In this document: piece after piece, positions 1 through 8,268 of the stretch
Layout: every line of letters starts with the position of its first letter
Position numbering within the stretch: the stretch's first letter is position 1
Assembly (NCBI RefSeq): GCF_014837295.1
Contig: NZ_JACYHB010000005.1
Span: 124,001 to 188,000, forward strand
From: Cellulosimicrobium arenosum
Lineage (GTDB): Bacteria; Actinomycetota; Actinomycetes; Actinomycetales; Cellulomonadaceae
Direction of reading: 5' to 3'
Length of the DNA stretch: 64,000 bases
Position numbers and translations under genes: made by a program
Notes under the pieces: model-generated
What the model was told of the DNA's origin: nothing
Database searches by the model: none
What the model saw: only the letters and a program-made list of their open reading frames with translations

Positions 1-1841
1 CACTGCCGCAGGGTGGTCGGGGCGTCCAGCCCCGTGCTGCGCGCGACCTCGTCGGCCTGACGTCGGAGCTGGGGCAGCGTCTGGCTCCGCAGGCGTTCGA
101 CATGGACGAGGACCCGCTGGGCGTCCTCCGCCGTCGTGAGGTCCGCGCCCGCCCACGGGTTCGACGTCGCGCGTGCGGTGAACGCGCCGAGGTCGGCCGC
201 GTCGCGCAGCAGCTTGCCGTAGTGCCCGCGCGCGGTGGCGACACCCAGCACGACGTCGGGATCGAGCCGGACGCGCGTGTCGGGCGCGGGTCGCTCCGCG
301 GTGAGGCGCGCGAGCGCCTGCAGGGCGTCGTAGGCGGAGACGTTCCAGGGCTCGCGCACGAGGTGCAGCGCCTCGATGTACCCGGCGAGGCGCGCCCGCG
401 AGCCGAGGAGCGCGTCCCGGGTCCGTTCGAGCGCGTCCTGGTCCACCTCCTCGGCCTCGCTGGCCATCGCGGCCAGGAGCCGGTGCGAGACGTCGGTGCG
501 CCAGGTGGACGTCGGGGCGACGTCGAGGGCGAGCCCGCCCAGACCGAGCGCGTCGAGCCGTGCCAGGAGCGCGTCCGCGGCGCGCCGGTGCCCCGGGACG
601 TACAGGACGTGGCGCCCGCTCGCAGCGGCCTCGGCGACGACGGCCGCGAGGGTGCCGGTGACGTCGGCGCCGGCCGGCGCGTCGACGAACAGGTGCGCGC
701 CGGTGGTGAGGATGTCGACGACGTGCCGCTGGGACGGGTCGAGGTCGCCGACCCCGCGCTCGTGCACCGGGTCGGCGTCCCCGACGCGGGGGGCGGGGAG
801 CTCGGTCCTCAGCGCGGCGGCGCTCCGCTCGTCGCCCGCGAGCGCGGCGACGACCTCGTGCCGCTCGAGAGCGGGAGCGAGCTCGTCCAGGTCGTCGACG
901 AGGATCTGGCCCGGGTGCACGAACGTGCCGACGAGCACCCGCTGCGTCAGGTCGAAGCCGTCGAGGACGGCGCGTCCGAGGGCCGCGATGCGCGCCGTCG
1001 CGTCGCCGGGGTCGAAGCCGTTGCCCGTGAACGCGCTGCGTGCGACGGCGGCCGGGTCGAGGAGCGCACCGTGGGACCGCAGCGTGCGGGCCAGGAGCGG
1101 GTTGATCTCCGCCGTCGGCTCGAGGGTGAGCTCGTAGTCCGTCTCACCCTCGCCGTAGGGGGTGATGGTCAGCGGACGCAGCAGGACCGGTGCGCGCACC
1201 GTGCGGGGTGCCGGTTCGACGTCCTCGGCGGGGGCGTCCTCCCCGGCCGCCTCCGCCACCACGTCCGCGTCGGCGGCGTCGTCGGCTCCCGATCCTGCGG
1301 CGGGAGCCGCCGTGGGCTCCGTCGTGGCGGCGGGCGACCGGCCCGCGACCCGTACGAGGGCGGCGACGTCGTCCCCGTCGACCTCGGACGGGCTCGTCCT
1401 CGTCCAGGTCGCGACACCGATGGCGAGATAGGCCGGCGCGACGCCGTAGCGCTGCGCGTGCTCGGCGGCGCGGACCACGACCGCGCGCGCCCGGCGCCGC
1501 GCGGCCGCCCGGGAACCGCCTTCGCGGAACAGATTGGACAACCGCGTGGGTCGGCCGGCGAGGAACTGCGCGAGGCCCGAGGGATGGGCGGCCGTGAGGT
1601 CGACGACCGCGTCCCCGAGGAGAGAGACGTCCGCGAGCGTCGATCCGCCTGCGAGCTCGACGAGAGCCGCACGCCAGGAGGCGACCGACGCCTCGATCAG
1701 CTCGGCGGTCGTCGGTTCGGGAACGAGGACGGGGCCACCCGGAGCGGCCGCGTCCGTGCCACCCGCCGCGTCCTCGTCGGGGCGGGCCTGCACAGGGCCG
1801 TCCGCGTCCGCGGTGGAGCTGGTACGGGCTGCGAGGTTCAC
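1..1841 (-). CDS. Large helicase-like P-loop protein, N-terminal 613 residues (cut by window edge)
   Basis: Read on the complement from GTG at 1841; an in-frame TAG at 1851-1853 excludes an earlier start. The reading frame stays open to base 1, so only the N-terminal part is present. Its first 150 residues contain WRAALVEL, SLLGDAVVDLTAAHPSG and GRPTRLSNLFREG, followed by an Ala/Asp/Glu-rich linker and the block ITPYGEGETDYELTLEP. These resemble the N-termini of long actinobacterial proteins annotated as DNA helicase or AAA-family ATPase (recalled family pattern, not searched). Around residues 383-400 the sequence DAPAGADVTGTLAAVVAEA sits where a Walker A would be, but lacks the GKS/T core. 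The product is therefore called only by resemblance. The helicase core, if present, lies outside the window. Confidence 0.6.
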   Translation of the reverse strand, partial: MNLAARTSSTADADGPVQARPDEDAAGGTDAAAPGGPVLVPEPTTAELIEASVASWRAALVELAGGSTLADVSLLGDAVVDLTAAHPSGLAQFLAGRPTRLSNLFREGGSRAAARRRARAVVVRAAEHAQRYGVAPAYLAIGVATWTRTSPSEVDGDDVAALVRVAGRSPAATTEPTAAPAAGSGADDAADADVVAEAAGEDAPAEDVEPAPRTVRAPVLLRPLTITPYGEGETDYELTLEPTAEINPLLARTLRSHGALLDPAAVARSAFTGNGFDPGDATARIAALGRAVLDGFDLTQRVLVGTFVHPGQILVDDLDELAPALERHEVVAALAGDERSAAALRTELPAPRVGDADPVHERGVGDLDPSQRHVVDILTTGAHLFVDAPAGADVTGTLAAVVAEAAASGRHVLYVPGHRRAADALLARLDALGLGGLALDVAPTSTWRTDVSHRLLAAMASEAEEVDQDALERTRDALLGSRARLAGYIEALHLVREPWNVSAYDALQALARLTAERPAPDTRVRLDPDVVLGVATARGHYGKLLRDAADLGAFTARATSNPWAGADLTTAEDAQRVLVHVERLRSQTLPQLRRQADEVARSTGLDAPTTLRQ

Positions 1842-2270
1842 ACCCCGACGCTAGCGGCAGGCGACCCCGCGACGGTGCGTGGCACGCCGGGTTGCGCCGG
1901 GTCCGCGGTTCCGGCAGACGGCCGGACCGCGCGGCCGACTGCCGCGGACGGCTCCGGTTCCCACAACAGGTCGACCGTCCAACGACGACGACCACGCTGC
2001 GCGGAGGCAATGTGCGCAAAGATGCTCCGGACTGCCACGACGCACCCCACAAATGCGTACAGCCCCGCGCCGTGAGGCCCGGGGCTGCACGCCTTCCGGG
2101 CGTTCGGACCCGGGACGCTGAAGACGGCGCACACCGCGCAGGGGGCAGGCGATGTGCGCCGTCGTGGACTAGTTTGCACGCTGGCGGGACACGCGTCAAC
2201 TCGCGTGCGGGTGAGTTCTGACGACCCTTCTCGCACGCTCAGAAGCCTGCCGTTGTGCGGCCCGGGATGC
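1842..2270. other. Intergenic region with three strong inverted repeats
   Basis: No convincing gene was found between the helicase-like gene and the membrane-protein gene. The stretch holds three inverted repeats in a row. The first spans 2055-2092 (GCGT and CAGCCCCG arms, 12 of 13 pairs). The second spans 2123-2163 (perfect 11-bp arm GACGGCGCACA, 19-base loop). The third spans 2176-2208 (GCACGC arms). They could be terminators, operators or a structured RNA; none has a T-tract. The long open frame on the plus strand here is antisense shadow. Confidence 0.4.
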
Positions 2271-2291
2271 TTGGACGGGTGTCCAACTTTC
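2271..2291 (+). promoter_or_regulatory. Palindromic motif TTGGAC-GGGT-GTCCAA followed by CTTT
   Basis: A perfect 6-bp inverted repeat with a 4-base centre is followed directly by a pyrimidine run. Almost the same 19 bases recur at 33822-33840, in the intergenic region upstream of the sugar transferase and DUF2530 genes. The shared palindrome suggests a binding site for one regulator. The protein is not identified. Confidence 0.4.
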
Positions 2292-2521
2292 TCTGTCGTT
2301 TTGCGGCCATGGTGCGTCTCCACACGATCTCCCCGCCTCCACACCGGCCGGTCACCACCGCCGTCGTGGTCGGTCACACGTCCCTCCTAGGCTGGGACCA
2401 CGCCCGCGCCGACGCCGGTCCGTGGCGCAACCCGTCGCGTCGACCGGTGCTCGTACCCGCGGGCAGGACCACCCACCCGACGTCGAGCCTTCGACGACAC
2501 CGACGAGATCGACGTGCAGCC

Positions 2522-3622
2522 GTGACCAGTTCCCCCTCCCCCCGTCCCGCTACCGAGGAACCCGCCGACACCGCCGTCGATCCGAAGCAGAGCCCCCCCG
2601 AGAAGCCACAGCTCTCCCTCACGCAGGTCCTCGCGAGCGCCCTCGCCGCGATCACCACCACGGTGCTGCTGTCCTCCTTCGGCATCGCGGGGACGATCAT
2701 CGGTGCAGCGGTCGCGAGCGTCGCCACCGTCGTCGGCAACTACGCCTACACCCGCTCGATCGACCGGACCCGCGCACAGCTGCTCCCTGCTGTCGTCCAG
2801 ATCGCCAAGCCGAACGGGGTGGTGACCCGGCCTCGTGGAGCGGCCGCAGGTCCCGGCTCGGTCACGAGCGTGGCGCGCGGATCGGCGGACGACGCCACCC
2901 GCCAGGTGTCCCGCGGGTCCGTGGACACGATCGAGACCGCCACGATGGAGACCGGCACGGCGTCCCCCGCCGTCGGCGGCGCCGAGGACGCCGCGGGCGT
3001 CCCGGCACGTCGCCCGTGGCTCCGCCTCATCGACCGCTACGGCAAGGGCCGCGTGCTCGCGGTCACCGCCCTCGCGCTGTTCGTCGTCGTCATGGGCGTC
3101 GTGCTCGTGGTCGAGCTCGTGATCGGCAAGCCCCTCTCGGACGCCGTGCGGGGCCAGGAAGGATCCGGGACCTCCATCAGCCGCAGCGCCTGGACGTCCG
3201 ACGACGGCACGACGGACCCCGCCCAGCAGCAGTCGGGCGACGAGCAGCCGGCCCCCGCCGACGACCCGTCGGACGTTCCGTCGGACGTTCCGTCGGACGA
3301 CGCGACCGACGGGACCGACGCACCGACGCCGGAGCCGAGCGACAGCCCGACAGGCGACCCCACCGAGCAGCCGACCGACGTGCCGACCGAGCAGCCGACC
3401 GACGGGGGCACCGTCGATCCCGGCGACGGGACCGACGGGGACGGCGCCGAAGACCCGGAGGGCGGGACCGACGAGGACGGCGCCACGGGTGCCGCACCTG
3501 GCGGGTCCGCGAACGAGGACGCCGGGGCGTCCGGTCCGGGGACGGCACCCGGTGGTACGACGAGCGGCGGGACCGCCGTCGAGCCGACGCCTGCGCCGAC
3601 GGGGAGCTCCCGCGAGCGGTAG
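2522..3622 (+). CDS. Membrane protein with acidic Pro/Thr/Asp-rich tail, unknown function
   Basis: A 366-residue protein, taken from the GTG at 2522 because the in-frame sequence upstream is low-complexity Arg/Pro-rich. Residues about 35-75 form a hydrophobic segment rich in Ala/Val/Gly (SSFGIAGTIIGAAVASVATVVG). A second clear membrane helix (VLAVTALALFVVVMGVVLVV) follows near residue 180. The rest is a tail of repeated PSDV and PTE/QPTD units, rich in Asp, Pro and Thr, ending Gly/Ala/Thr-rich. No catalytic motif is visible. The layout suggests a membrane-anchored protein with a long, probably extracellular, disordered tail. Family not recognised; it precedes the tRNA-Arg gene on the other strand. 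Confidence 0.65.
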   Translation: MTSSPSPRPATEEPADTAVDPKQSPPEKPQLSLTQVLASALAAITTTVLLSSFGIAGTIIGAAVASVATVVGNYAYTRSIDRTRAQLLPAVVQIAKPNGVVTRPRGAAAGPGSVTSVARGSADDATRQVSRGSVDTIETATMETGTASPAVGGAEDAAGVPARRPWLRLIDRYGKGRVLAVTALALFVVVMGVVLVVELVIGKPLSDAVRGQEGSGTSISRSAWTSDDGTTDPAQQQSGDEQPAPADDPSDVPSDVPSDDATDGTDAPTPEPSDSPTGDPTEQPTDVPTEQPTDGGTVDPGDGTDGDGAEDPEGGTDEDGATGAAPGGSANEDAGASGPGTAPGGTTSGGTAVEPTPAPTGSSRER

Positions 3623-3676
3623 CGCCGGTTCGCCCGGGCACGGGCAGCGTGAAGACTGGACACCACGTGTCATCGA

Positions 3677-3752
3677 TGGTGCGCCTGGCCAGATTCGAAC
3701 TGGCGACACCCGCTTTAGGAGAGCGGTGCTCTATCCCCTGAGCTACAGGCGC
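3677..3752 (-). tRNA. tRNA-Arg (anticodon CCT)
   Basis: The complement folds as a complete cloverleaf of 76 nucleotides. The acceptor GCGCCTG pairs with CAGGCGC, the D-arm is GCTC/GAGC, the anticodon stem CCGCT/AGCGG holds the loop CTCCTAA, and the T-arm GCCAG-TTCGAAT-CTGGC is followed by encoded ACCA. The anticodon CCT reads AGG, a rare codon in such GC-rich genomes. Confidence 0.97.
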
Positions 3753-3857
3753 TCGACCCCGGGGCAGGGCCGCAGCACAGCCTAGCCGCCCCCGGCGGTC
3801 CGGGTCGAAGGCGACGACGTCGAGCCGACGACGACCGCCGGACGACCAGGTGGTCCC

Positions 3858-3879
3858 GGGCCGGTCCGGAGACCGGCCC
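3858..3879 (-). terminator. Hairpin downstream of ehuA
   Basis: A perfect 9-bp stem (GGGCCGGTC / GACCGGCCC) with a CGGA loop lies about 40 bases after the ehuA stop codon. No T-run follows, as is common in high-GC actinobacteria. It is the likely end of the ehuBCDA transcript. Confidence 0.55.
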
Positions 3880-3921
3880 GAGCCACGACCCCTTGGTCGC
3901 ACGCGCGAGCGCGCAGGGCGC

Positions 3922-4788
3922 TCAGTGGGCCAGGACCGCCTTGAGGAACTCCTTGGTCCGCTCGTGCGTCGGGTTCGTGAACATCGTCTCGGGGTCCGCC
4001 TCCTCGACGATCTGCCCGTGGTCGAACATGAGCACCCGGTTGGAGACCTCCCGCGCGAACTGCATCTCGTGCGTGACGAGCAGCATCGTGATGTCGGTCG
4101 TCTCGGCGATCTCGCGCAGGACGCCGAGCACGTCCGCGACGATCTCCGGGTCGAGCGCCGAGGTGACCTCGTCCAGCAGCAGGATCTCCGGGTCCATGGC
4201 CAGGGCACGCGCGATCGCGACGCGCTGCTGCTGCCCACCGGAGAGCTGGTTCGTCTTGAAGTCGCGCTTCTCCGACATCCCGACCTGCTCGAGAAGCTCC
4301 TCGGCCCGCGTGATCGCCTCCGCCTTGGACTTCTTGAGGACGTGCACGGGCGCCTCGATGATGTTCTCCAGCACCGTCATGTTCGGGAACAGGTTGAACT
4401 GCTGGAAGACCATCCCGACCCGGTTGCGCACCACGCGGCGACGCTTCTCGGGGATCTCCACCCACTTCTCGCCCCGGTACTCGTGGGTGTACGGCACGCC
4501 GTCGATGAGGATGAGGCCGCCGTTCGACTCCTCGAGCGTCATGAGCAGGCGCAGGATCGTCGTCTTGCCGGAGCCGGACGGGCCGATGAGCGTCACCCGG
4601 TCGCCCTGGGCGACGGAGAAGTTCAGGCCGTCGAGGACGACGTTGTCGCCGAAGCGCTTCACGACGTCGCGGAACTCGATCGCCGGGACGGCGCCCTCGG
4701 TCTTGTCTGTGGTCACGATGTCCTCCGTGCCGGTCTGCGTGCCGGTCTGCTTGCCGGTGTCTGTGTGACGGTCGTCCTGGTCAGGCAA
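3922..4788 (-). CDS. ehuA: Ehu-type polar amino acid / ectoine ABC transporter, ATP-binding subunit
   Basis: This 288-residue ATPase powers the importer encoded with it. Residues 1-35 are a polar Thr/Gly/Gln-rich extension. The ABC domain then shows Walker A GPSGSGKTT, the Q-loop in MVFQQFNLFPNMTVLENI, the signature LSGGQQQRVA, Walker B ILLLDEVTSALDP and the H-loop VTHEM. The stretch from the Q-loop to the signature closely resembles EhuA of hydroxyectoine importers, more than generic GlnQ. The start overlaps the end of ehuD by 8 bp, so it is the last gene of a four-gene operon. Ectoine as substrate is inferred from family resemblance only; another polar amino acid is possible. Confidence 0.85.
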   Translation of the reverse strand: MPDQDDRHTDTGKQTGTQTGTEDIVTTDKTEGAVPAIEFRDVVKRFGDNVVLDGLNFSVAQGDRVTLIGPSGSGKTTILRLLMTLEESNGGLILIDGVPYTHEYRGEKWVEIPEKRRRVVRNRVGMVFQQFNLFPNMTVLENIIEAPVHVLKKSKAEAITRAEELLEQVGMSEKRDFKTNQLSGGQQQRVAIARALAMDPEILLLDEVTSALDPEIVADVLGVLREIAETTDITMLLVTHEMQFAREVSNRVLMFDHGQIVEEADPETMFTNPTHERTKEFLKAVLAH

Positions 4789-5428
4789 GGCGCTTCTCCA
4801 TCCTGCGCACCAGGAGCGACGTCGGGTAGCTCACGGCCAGGAAGAGCAGCCCGACCATCGTCAGCGGCTCGATGTACGAGAAGCTGTTGGCGCCGTACCT
4901 CTGGGCGGCCGCGAACATCTCGACGACGAAGATCGCGAACAGGAACGGGGTCTCCTTGAACATCGAGATCGCGTAGTTCCCCAGGCCGGGCAAGGTGTTG
5001 CGGATCGCCTGCGGCAGGACCACGGCGACCCAGGTCCGACCACGGGGGAGGTTGAGCGCTGTCGCCGCCTCCCACTGGCCCTTCGGCACCGCGTCGATCC
5101 CGGCGCGGTAGACCTCCGACATGTACGTCGCGTAGTGAATCCCCAGGACCCCGCAGCCCACGGCGAGCGGGGGCAGCGCGGGCACGAGCAGGAGCGCCGC
5201 GAACACGAGCTGGACCAGGAGCGGCGTCATCCGGATGAAGTCGACCACGAAGCGTACGGGGACGGTGATAAACCTGCTCCCCGAACGTCGCACGAGCGCG
5301 ATGATCAGACCGAGGATCGCGGCGATCACCATGCCCACCACCGTCGCGATCACGGTGATCTTGAGGCCCTCGAGCAGGTCGGGCAGGACGTCCCAGGCGG
5401 TGTCCCAGTCCCAGATGCTGTCGTTCAC
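4781..5428 (-). CDS. ehuD: Ehu-type ABC transporter permease EhuD
   Basis: A 215-residue inner-membrane permease of the His/Glu/Gln/Arg/opine type. It has about five hydrophobic segments and the EAA loop region YRAGIDAVPKGQWEAATALNLPRGRTW that contacts the ATPase. It overlaps ehuC by 4 bp (ATGA) and ehuA by 8 bp, indicating translational coupling. With EhuC it should form the membrane channel for the solute bound by EhuB. Assignment as EhuD rather than EhuC rests on gene order and on YATYMSEVYRAGI. Confidence 0.82.
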   Translation of the reverse strand: MNDSIWDWDTAWDVLPDLLEGLKITVIATVVGMVIAAILGLIIALVRRSGSRFITVPVRFVVDFIRMTPLLVQLVFAALLLVPALPPLAVGCGVLGIHYATYMSEVYRAGIDAVPKGQWEAATALNLPRGRTWVAVVLPQAIRNTLPGLGNYAISMFKETPFLFAIFVVEMFAAAQRYGANSFSYIEPLTMVGLLFLAVSYPTSLLVRRMEKRLA

Positions 5429-6153
5429 GCGGCACCTGCCTTCTCCGTCGTGGGTACGGGCGCGACGCGCAGCACCTCACGCAGGGTCGGGCCAGCTCCG
5501 AGCCGGCTCTTGAAGTGCACCTCGAGCGCGTTCATCCCCAGCGTGAGGAGGTAGGCGATCACGAAGTACACGATCAGGCCGACCGAGTAGCTGAAGATCG
5601 TGTCGCTCGTCGCCTTGCGCAGCTGGGAGATGAAGAAGTTCAGGTCGTGCAGCTGGATGTAGTACGCCAGCGCGGAGCCCTTGAGAAGCTGGATCAGCAG
5701 GTTGGCGAGCATGGGGATCATGAGCGCCCAGGCCTGCGGCAGGATGACTCGACGGATCCGGTGGAACTGGCCGAGGTTGAGCGCCGTCGAGGCCTCCCAC
5801 TGACCGCGCGGCACGGAGTTCACCGACCCGCGGACCACCTCGGCACCGTAGGCGCCGTAGTTCAGGCCGAGCGCGACGATGCCCACCGCCATCGCCTGGA
5901 GCTCGTAGCCGAACACCGGCAGCACGTAGAACAGCCAGAACAGCTGGACCACGAGCGAGGTGCCGCGGAAGAACTCGACGATCACGCGGGACGGCCCGCG
6001 CACCCACAGGGTGCGGGTGCGCGAGCCGAACCCGAGCGCCAGCGCGACGACCATCGCGAGGATCGCCCCGCCGATCGTCATCTCGAGCGTGACGAGGACT
6101 CCTTCACCGAGGCGCGGAAGCCTGTCGAGGAGTGTCTGAATGTCGTCTGACAT
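5425..6153 (-). CDS. ehuC: Ehu-type ABC transporter permease EhuC
   Basis: A 242-residue permease starting at the ATG at 6153 (MSDDIQTLLDRLPRL), 4 bases after the ehuB stop. A longer in-frame start at 6201 would overlap ehuB and adds an Arg/Ser-rich lead that does not look like a permease N-terminus. Membrane segments include VLVTLEMTIGGAILAMVVALALG and the last helix FSYSVGLIVYFVIAYLLTLG. The EAA loop reads VRGSVNSVPRGQWEASTALNL. It pairs with EhuD in the same importer. Confidence 0.82.
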   Translation of the reverse strand: MSDDIQTLLDRLPRLGEGVLVTLEMTIGGAILAMVVALALGFGSRTRTLWVRGPSRVIVEFFRGTSLVVQLFWLFYVLPVFGYELQAMAVGIVALGLNYGAYGAEVVRGSVNSVPRGQWEASTALNLGQFHRIRRVILPQAWALMIPMLANLLIQLLKGSALAYYIQLHDLNFFISQLRKATSDTIFSYSVGLIVYFVIAYLLTLGMNALEVHFKSRLGAGPTLREVLRVAPVPTTEKAGAA

Positions 6154-6157
6154 CAGG

Positions 6158-7099
6158 TCAGGATTCCAGCCCCAGCTCGTCGGCGATCGCCTCGAGGTCA
6201 CCCTCGCAGAGCATCTTGGCGGTCAGACCCTCGATCGGGCGCTCGGCCTCGGTGAAGCCGAACGGGCCGAGGATCTCCAGGTACTTGTCGGGGTCGGACG
6301 TGATCGCCTCGAGCTTCTCGTTGTACGCGTCGAGCAGGTCGGTGTCCTCCTGGCGGAAGACGGTCGACCCGGCGCCGACCTGCGGCACACCGTCGATCAC
6401 GGCGACGAACGAGTCCGTCGCCTCGACCGGCTGGTCGGTGTCGTCCGCGAGCGCGTGCACCGAGATGCCGGTAAGCGCGAAGGCGTCCGCACGCCCGGTG
6501 GTCACGGCGTCGAGGCCGTCCTGCGGGCTCCCGACCTCGAGCGACTCCAGCCCGGTCTCCTCGGCGTAGCCGGCCTCGATCGCGCCGGACATCGTGGCCA
6601 GCTTGACGCCCGCGTCCACCGCGGAGTCCCAGTCGCTGAGCCCGTCCGGGTTGCCCTCGGGGACGAGGAACGCCGTCGTGTACATGATCTCCGGCTCGGA
6701 GAATGCGGCCTGCTCGCAGCGCTCCGGCAGGATCGACATGCCGGCGCTGATCGAGTCGACGCGACCGGCGGTCAGGCTCGGGATGAGCGAGCCCCACTCG
6801 GTGAGCGTGCCCTCGACGTCGTCGATGCCGAGCTCGCCGTAGATCTCCTTGTTCAGCGCGACGGCCGCCCCGGTGAGCTCACCGGCGTCGTCCTCGTAGC
6901 TGTAGGGCTTCTCGCCGGCGAAGGCGACCTTGATGCTGCCGGCGTCCTGGAGCCCGGCGAGCGTCCCGCCGTCGCCGTCGCCGCCGCCGTCACCACCGGA
7001 ATCGGTGCTGGAGCACGCCGTGAGGGCGGTCAGCGCGAGGACTGCGCCGGCACCGACGAGCGCTCGGCGACGCGTGGAGGTGTTTCGCGTGGAAGACAT
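6158..7099 (-). CDS. ehuB: Ehu-type ABC transporter substrate-binding lipoprotein
   Basis: A 313-residue lipoprotein. The signal peptide ends in LTALTAC with the lipidated cysteine at residue 29, followed by a Gly/Asp/Ser linker. The mature part is a family 3 solute-binding domain: IKVAFAGEKPYSYEDDAGELTG at its start, then LTEWGSLIPSLTAGRVDSISAGMSILPERC and AFSEPEIMYTTAFLV. The ERC and FLVPEGNP blocks resemble EhuB proteins that bind ectoine and hydroxyectoine. It is the first gene of the operon, divergent from a GntR regulator with an operator between them. The ligand cannot be proven from sequence. Confidence 0.85.
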   Translation of the reverse strand: MSSTRNTSTRRRALVGAGAVLALTALTACSSTDSGGDGGGDGDGGTLAGLQDAGSIKVAFAGEKPYSYEDDAGELTGAAVALNKEIYGELGIDDVEGTLTEWGSLIPSLTAGRVDSISAGMSILPERCEQAAFSEPEIMYTTAFLVPEGNPDGLSDWDSAVDAGVKLATMSGAIEAGYAEETGLESLEVGSPQDGLDAVTTGRADAFALTGISVHALADDTDQPVEATDSFVAVIDGVPQVGAGSTVFRQEDTDLLDAYNEKLEAITSDPDKYLEILGPFGFTEAERPIEGLTAKMLCEGDLEAIADELGLES

Positions 7100-7166
7100 G
7101 GTTCCCTTCGTGGCCCATCGACGCGGGTGGTCGCGGACGGTTCATGGGGTACGCGGACGATTCAAC

Positions 7167-7195
7167 ACGCTAACGCTTCGTCGAGCGTTCGACAA
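7167..7195 (-). promoter_or_regulatory. Putative ehuB promoter with internal inverted repeat
   Basis: On the complement, TTGTCG (7195-7190) and TAGCGT (7172-7167) are separated by 17 bases, a good -35/-10 pair. The spacer contains the inverted repeat AACGCT-TCGTCG-AGCGTT (7172-7189). A repressor bound there would block RNA polymerase directly. Confidence 0.45.
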
Positions 7196-7212
7196 TTGGA
7201 CTGTCCTACTGT

Positions 7213-7230
7213 CTGATTGTCTACAATCAG
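7213..7230. promoter_or_regulatory. Perfect 18-bp GntR-type operator
   Basis: CTGATTGT-CT-ACAATCAG is a perfect palindrome with TTGT..ACAA at its core, resembling operators of FadR/FCD GntR proteins. It lies 18 bases upstream of the ehuB -35 element, between ehuB and the divergent GntR gene. It is the best candidate binding site for that regulator. Confidence 0.6.
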
Positions 7231-7436
7231 GACCACGGACCGCTTCGCACGTCCCGGCGGTGCCCTCCTCGACCGGAACGCATGCATCTGTGACCTGCAC
7301 GGACACGACGCAGAGGTCACCCGGTGGGGGCCGTGCCGCGCGGGACGGTCGGCGCGACCTGCTCTGCGCCGACCGCGAAACCCGGGGCGCGAGCGATACG
7401 CGATCGTGACCTCCGCAACCCTCAGAAGGAGACCCG

Positions 7437-8201
7437 ATGCCCTCCGCATCACGGGCACCGCTCGGCGTGGCGCCGTTCCTCTCGCCGGTGACGCGGCCGT
7501 CGACGGTCGACCTCATCGTCCGCGAGCTGCGCGACGCGATCTACTCCGGGACCCTGCGCGTCGGTACGCCGATCCGCGAGGTCATCATCGCCGGCCAGCT
7601 CGGGGTGAGCCGCGGTCCGTTCCGCGAGGCCGCCCAGCGGCTCGTGCAGGAGGGCCTGCTGGTCTCGACGCCCGGCCGCGGCCTGAGCGTCGTGATGATC
7701 GGGCGGGACCGGATCCCCGCGCTCTACGAGGCGCGCGCGAGCGTCGAGACGGCCGCCGCCCGGCTCGCGGTCGTCCGTGCGACCGAGGCCGACATCGCGC
7801 GGGTCCGCGACGCGTACGACGCCCTGGTCGACTCCGGCCGGGCCGAGGACCCCCGCCGCATCGGCGACGCGGACCTCACCGTGCACTGGACGATGGTCGC
7901 GGCGAGCCGCAACCCCTGGCTGCTGCGGTGGATGAGCACCCTGATCGTCGAGGTGCGGGCCGCGAGCTTCACGGTGAGCGAGGAGTACGCCGTGCGCCGC
8001 GACTCCCCCGAGTCCCACGCCGAGATCGTGGAACGCCTCGAGGCGCGGGACGGCGACGGGCTCGTCGCCGCGATCACCGCGAACCTCACGGCAGCGGTGG
8101 AGCGGCTCACGGCCCCGCAGGACTCCCACGTCGAGACGTTCGAGGAGCCGCAGCCCGTCGCACCAGCGCGCCTCGCCCCCATCGGTCCCCCGCACCCCTG
8201 A
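7437..8201 (+). CDS. GntR-family (FCD/FadR-type) transcriptional regulator
   Basis: A 254-residue regulator with a strong ribosome site (AGAAGGAGA) before the ATG. The N-terminal winged helix-turn-helix covers residues 20-90 (VRELRDAIYSGTLRVGTPIREV, QLGVSRGPFREAAQRLVQEGLL). An all-helical FCD ligand domain follows (YEARASVETAAARLAV, DLTVHWTMVAASRN, SHAEIVERLEARD). The divergent arrangement with ehuBCDA and the palindrome in the shared 337-bp intergenic region suggest it controls the importer and itself. The effector is probably the transported solute or a breakdown product (inference). Confidence 0.88.
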   Translation: MPSASRAPLGVAPFLSPVTRPSTVDLIVRELRDAIYSGTLRVGTPIREVIIAGQLGVSRGPFREAAQRLVQEGLLVSTPGRGLSVVMIGRDRIPALYEARASVETAAARLAVVRATEADIARVRDAYDALVDSGRAEDPRRIGDADLTVHWTMVAASRNPWLLRWMSTLIVEVRAASFTVSEEYAVRRDSPESHAEIVERLEARDGDGLVAAITANLTAAVERLTAPQDSHVETFEEPQPVAPARLAPIGPPHP

Positions 8202-8247
8202 ACCCCTGCTGAACCCCACGCCACCACGCGGCGTCCACCCGGCGCCC

Positions 8248-8268
8248 CCGGACCTGCGAACGGTCCGG
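8248..8268. terminator. Hairpin between convergent GntR and folA genes
   Basis: A perfect 7-bp stem CCGGACC/GGTCCGG with a 7-base loop lies between the two convergent stop codons. It could serve transcripts from both sides. Confidence 0.5.

Noticed and set aside
102-2075. Open reading frame of 657 codons on the plus strand
   Set aside because: It is Arg/Gly/Val-rich antisense shadow of the helicase-like gene; the minus-strand frame has coherent domain motifs.
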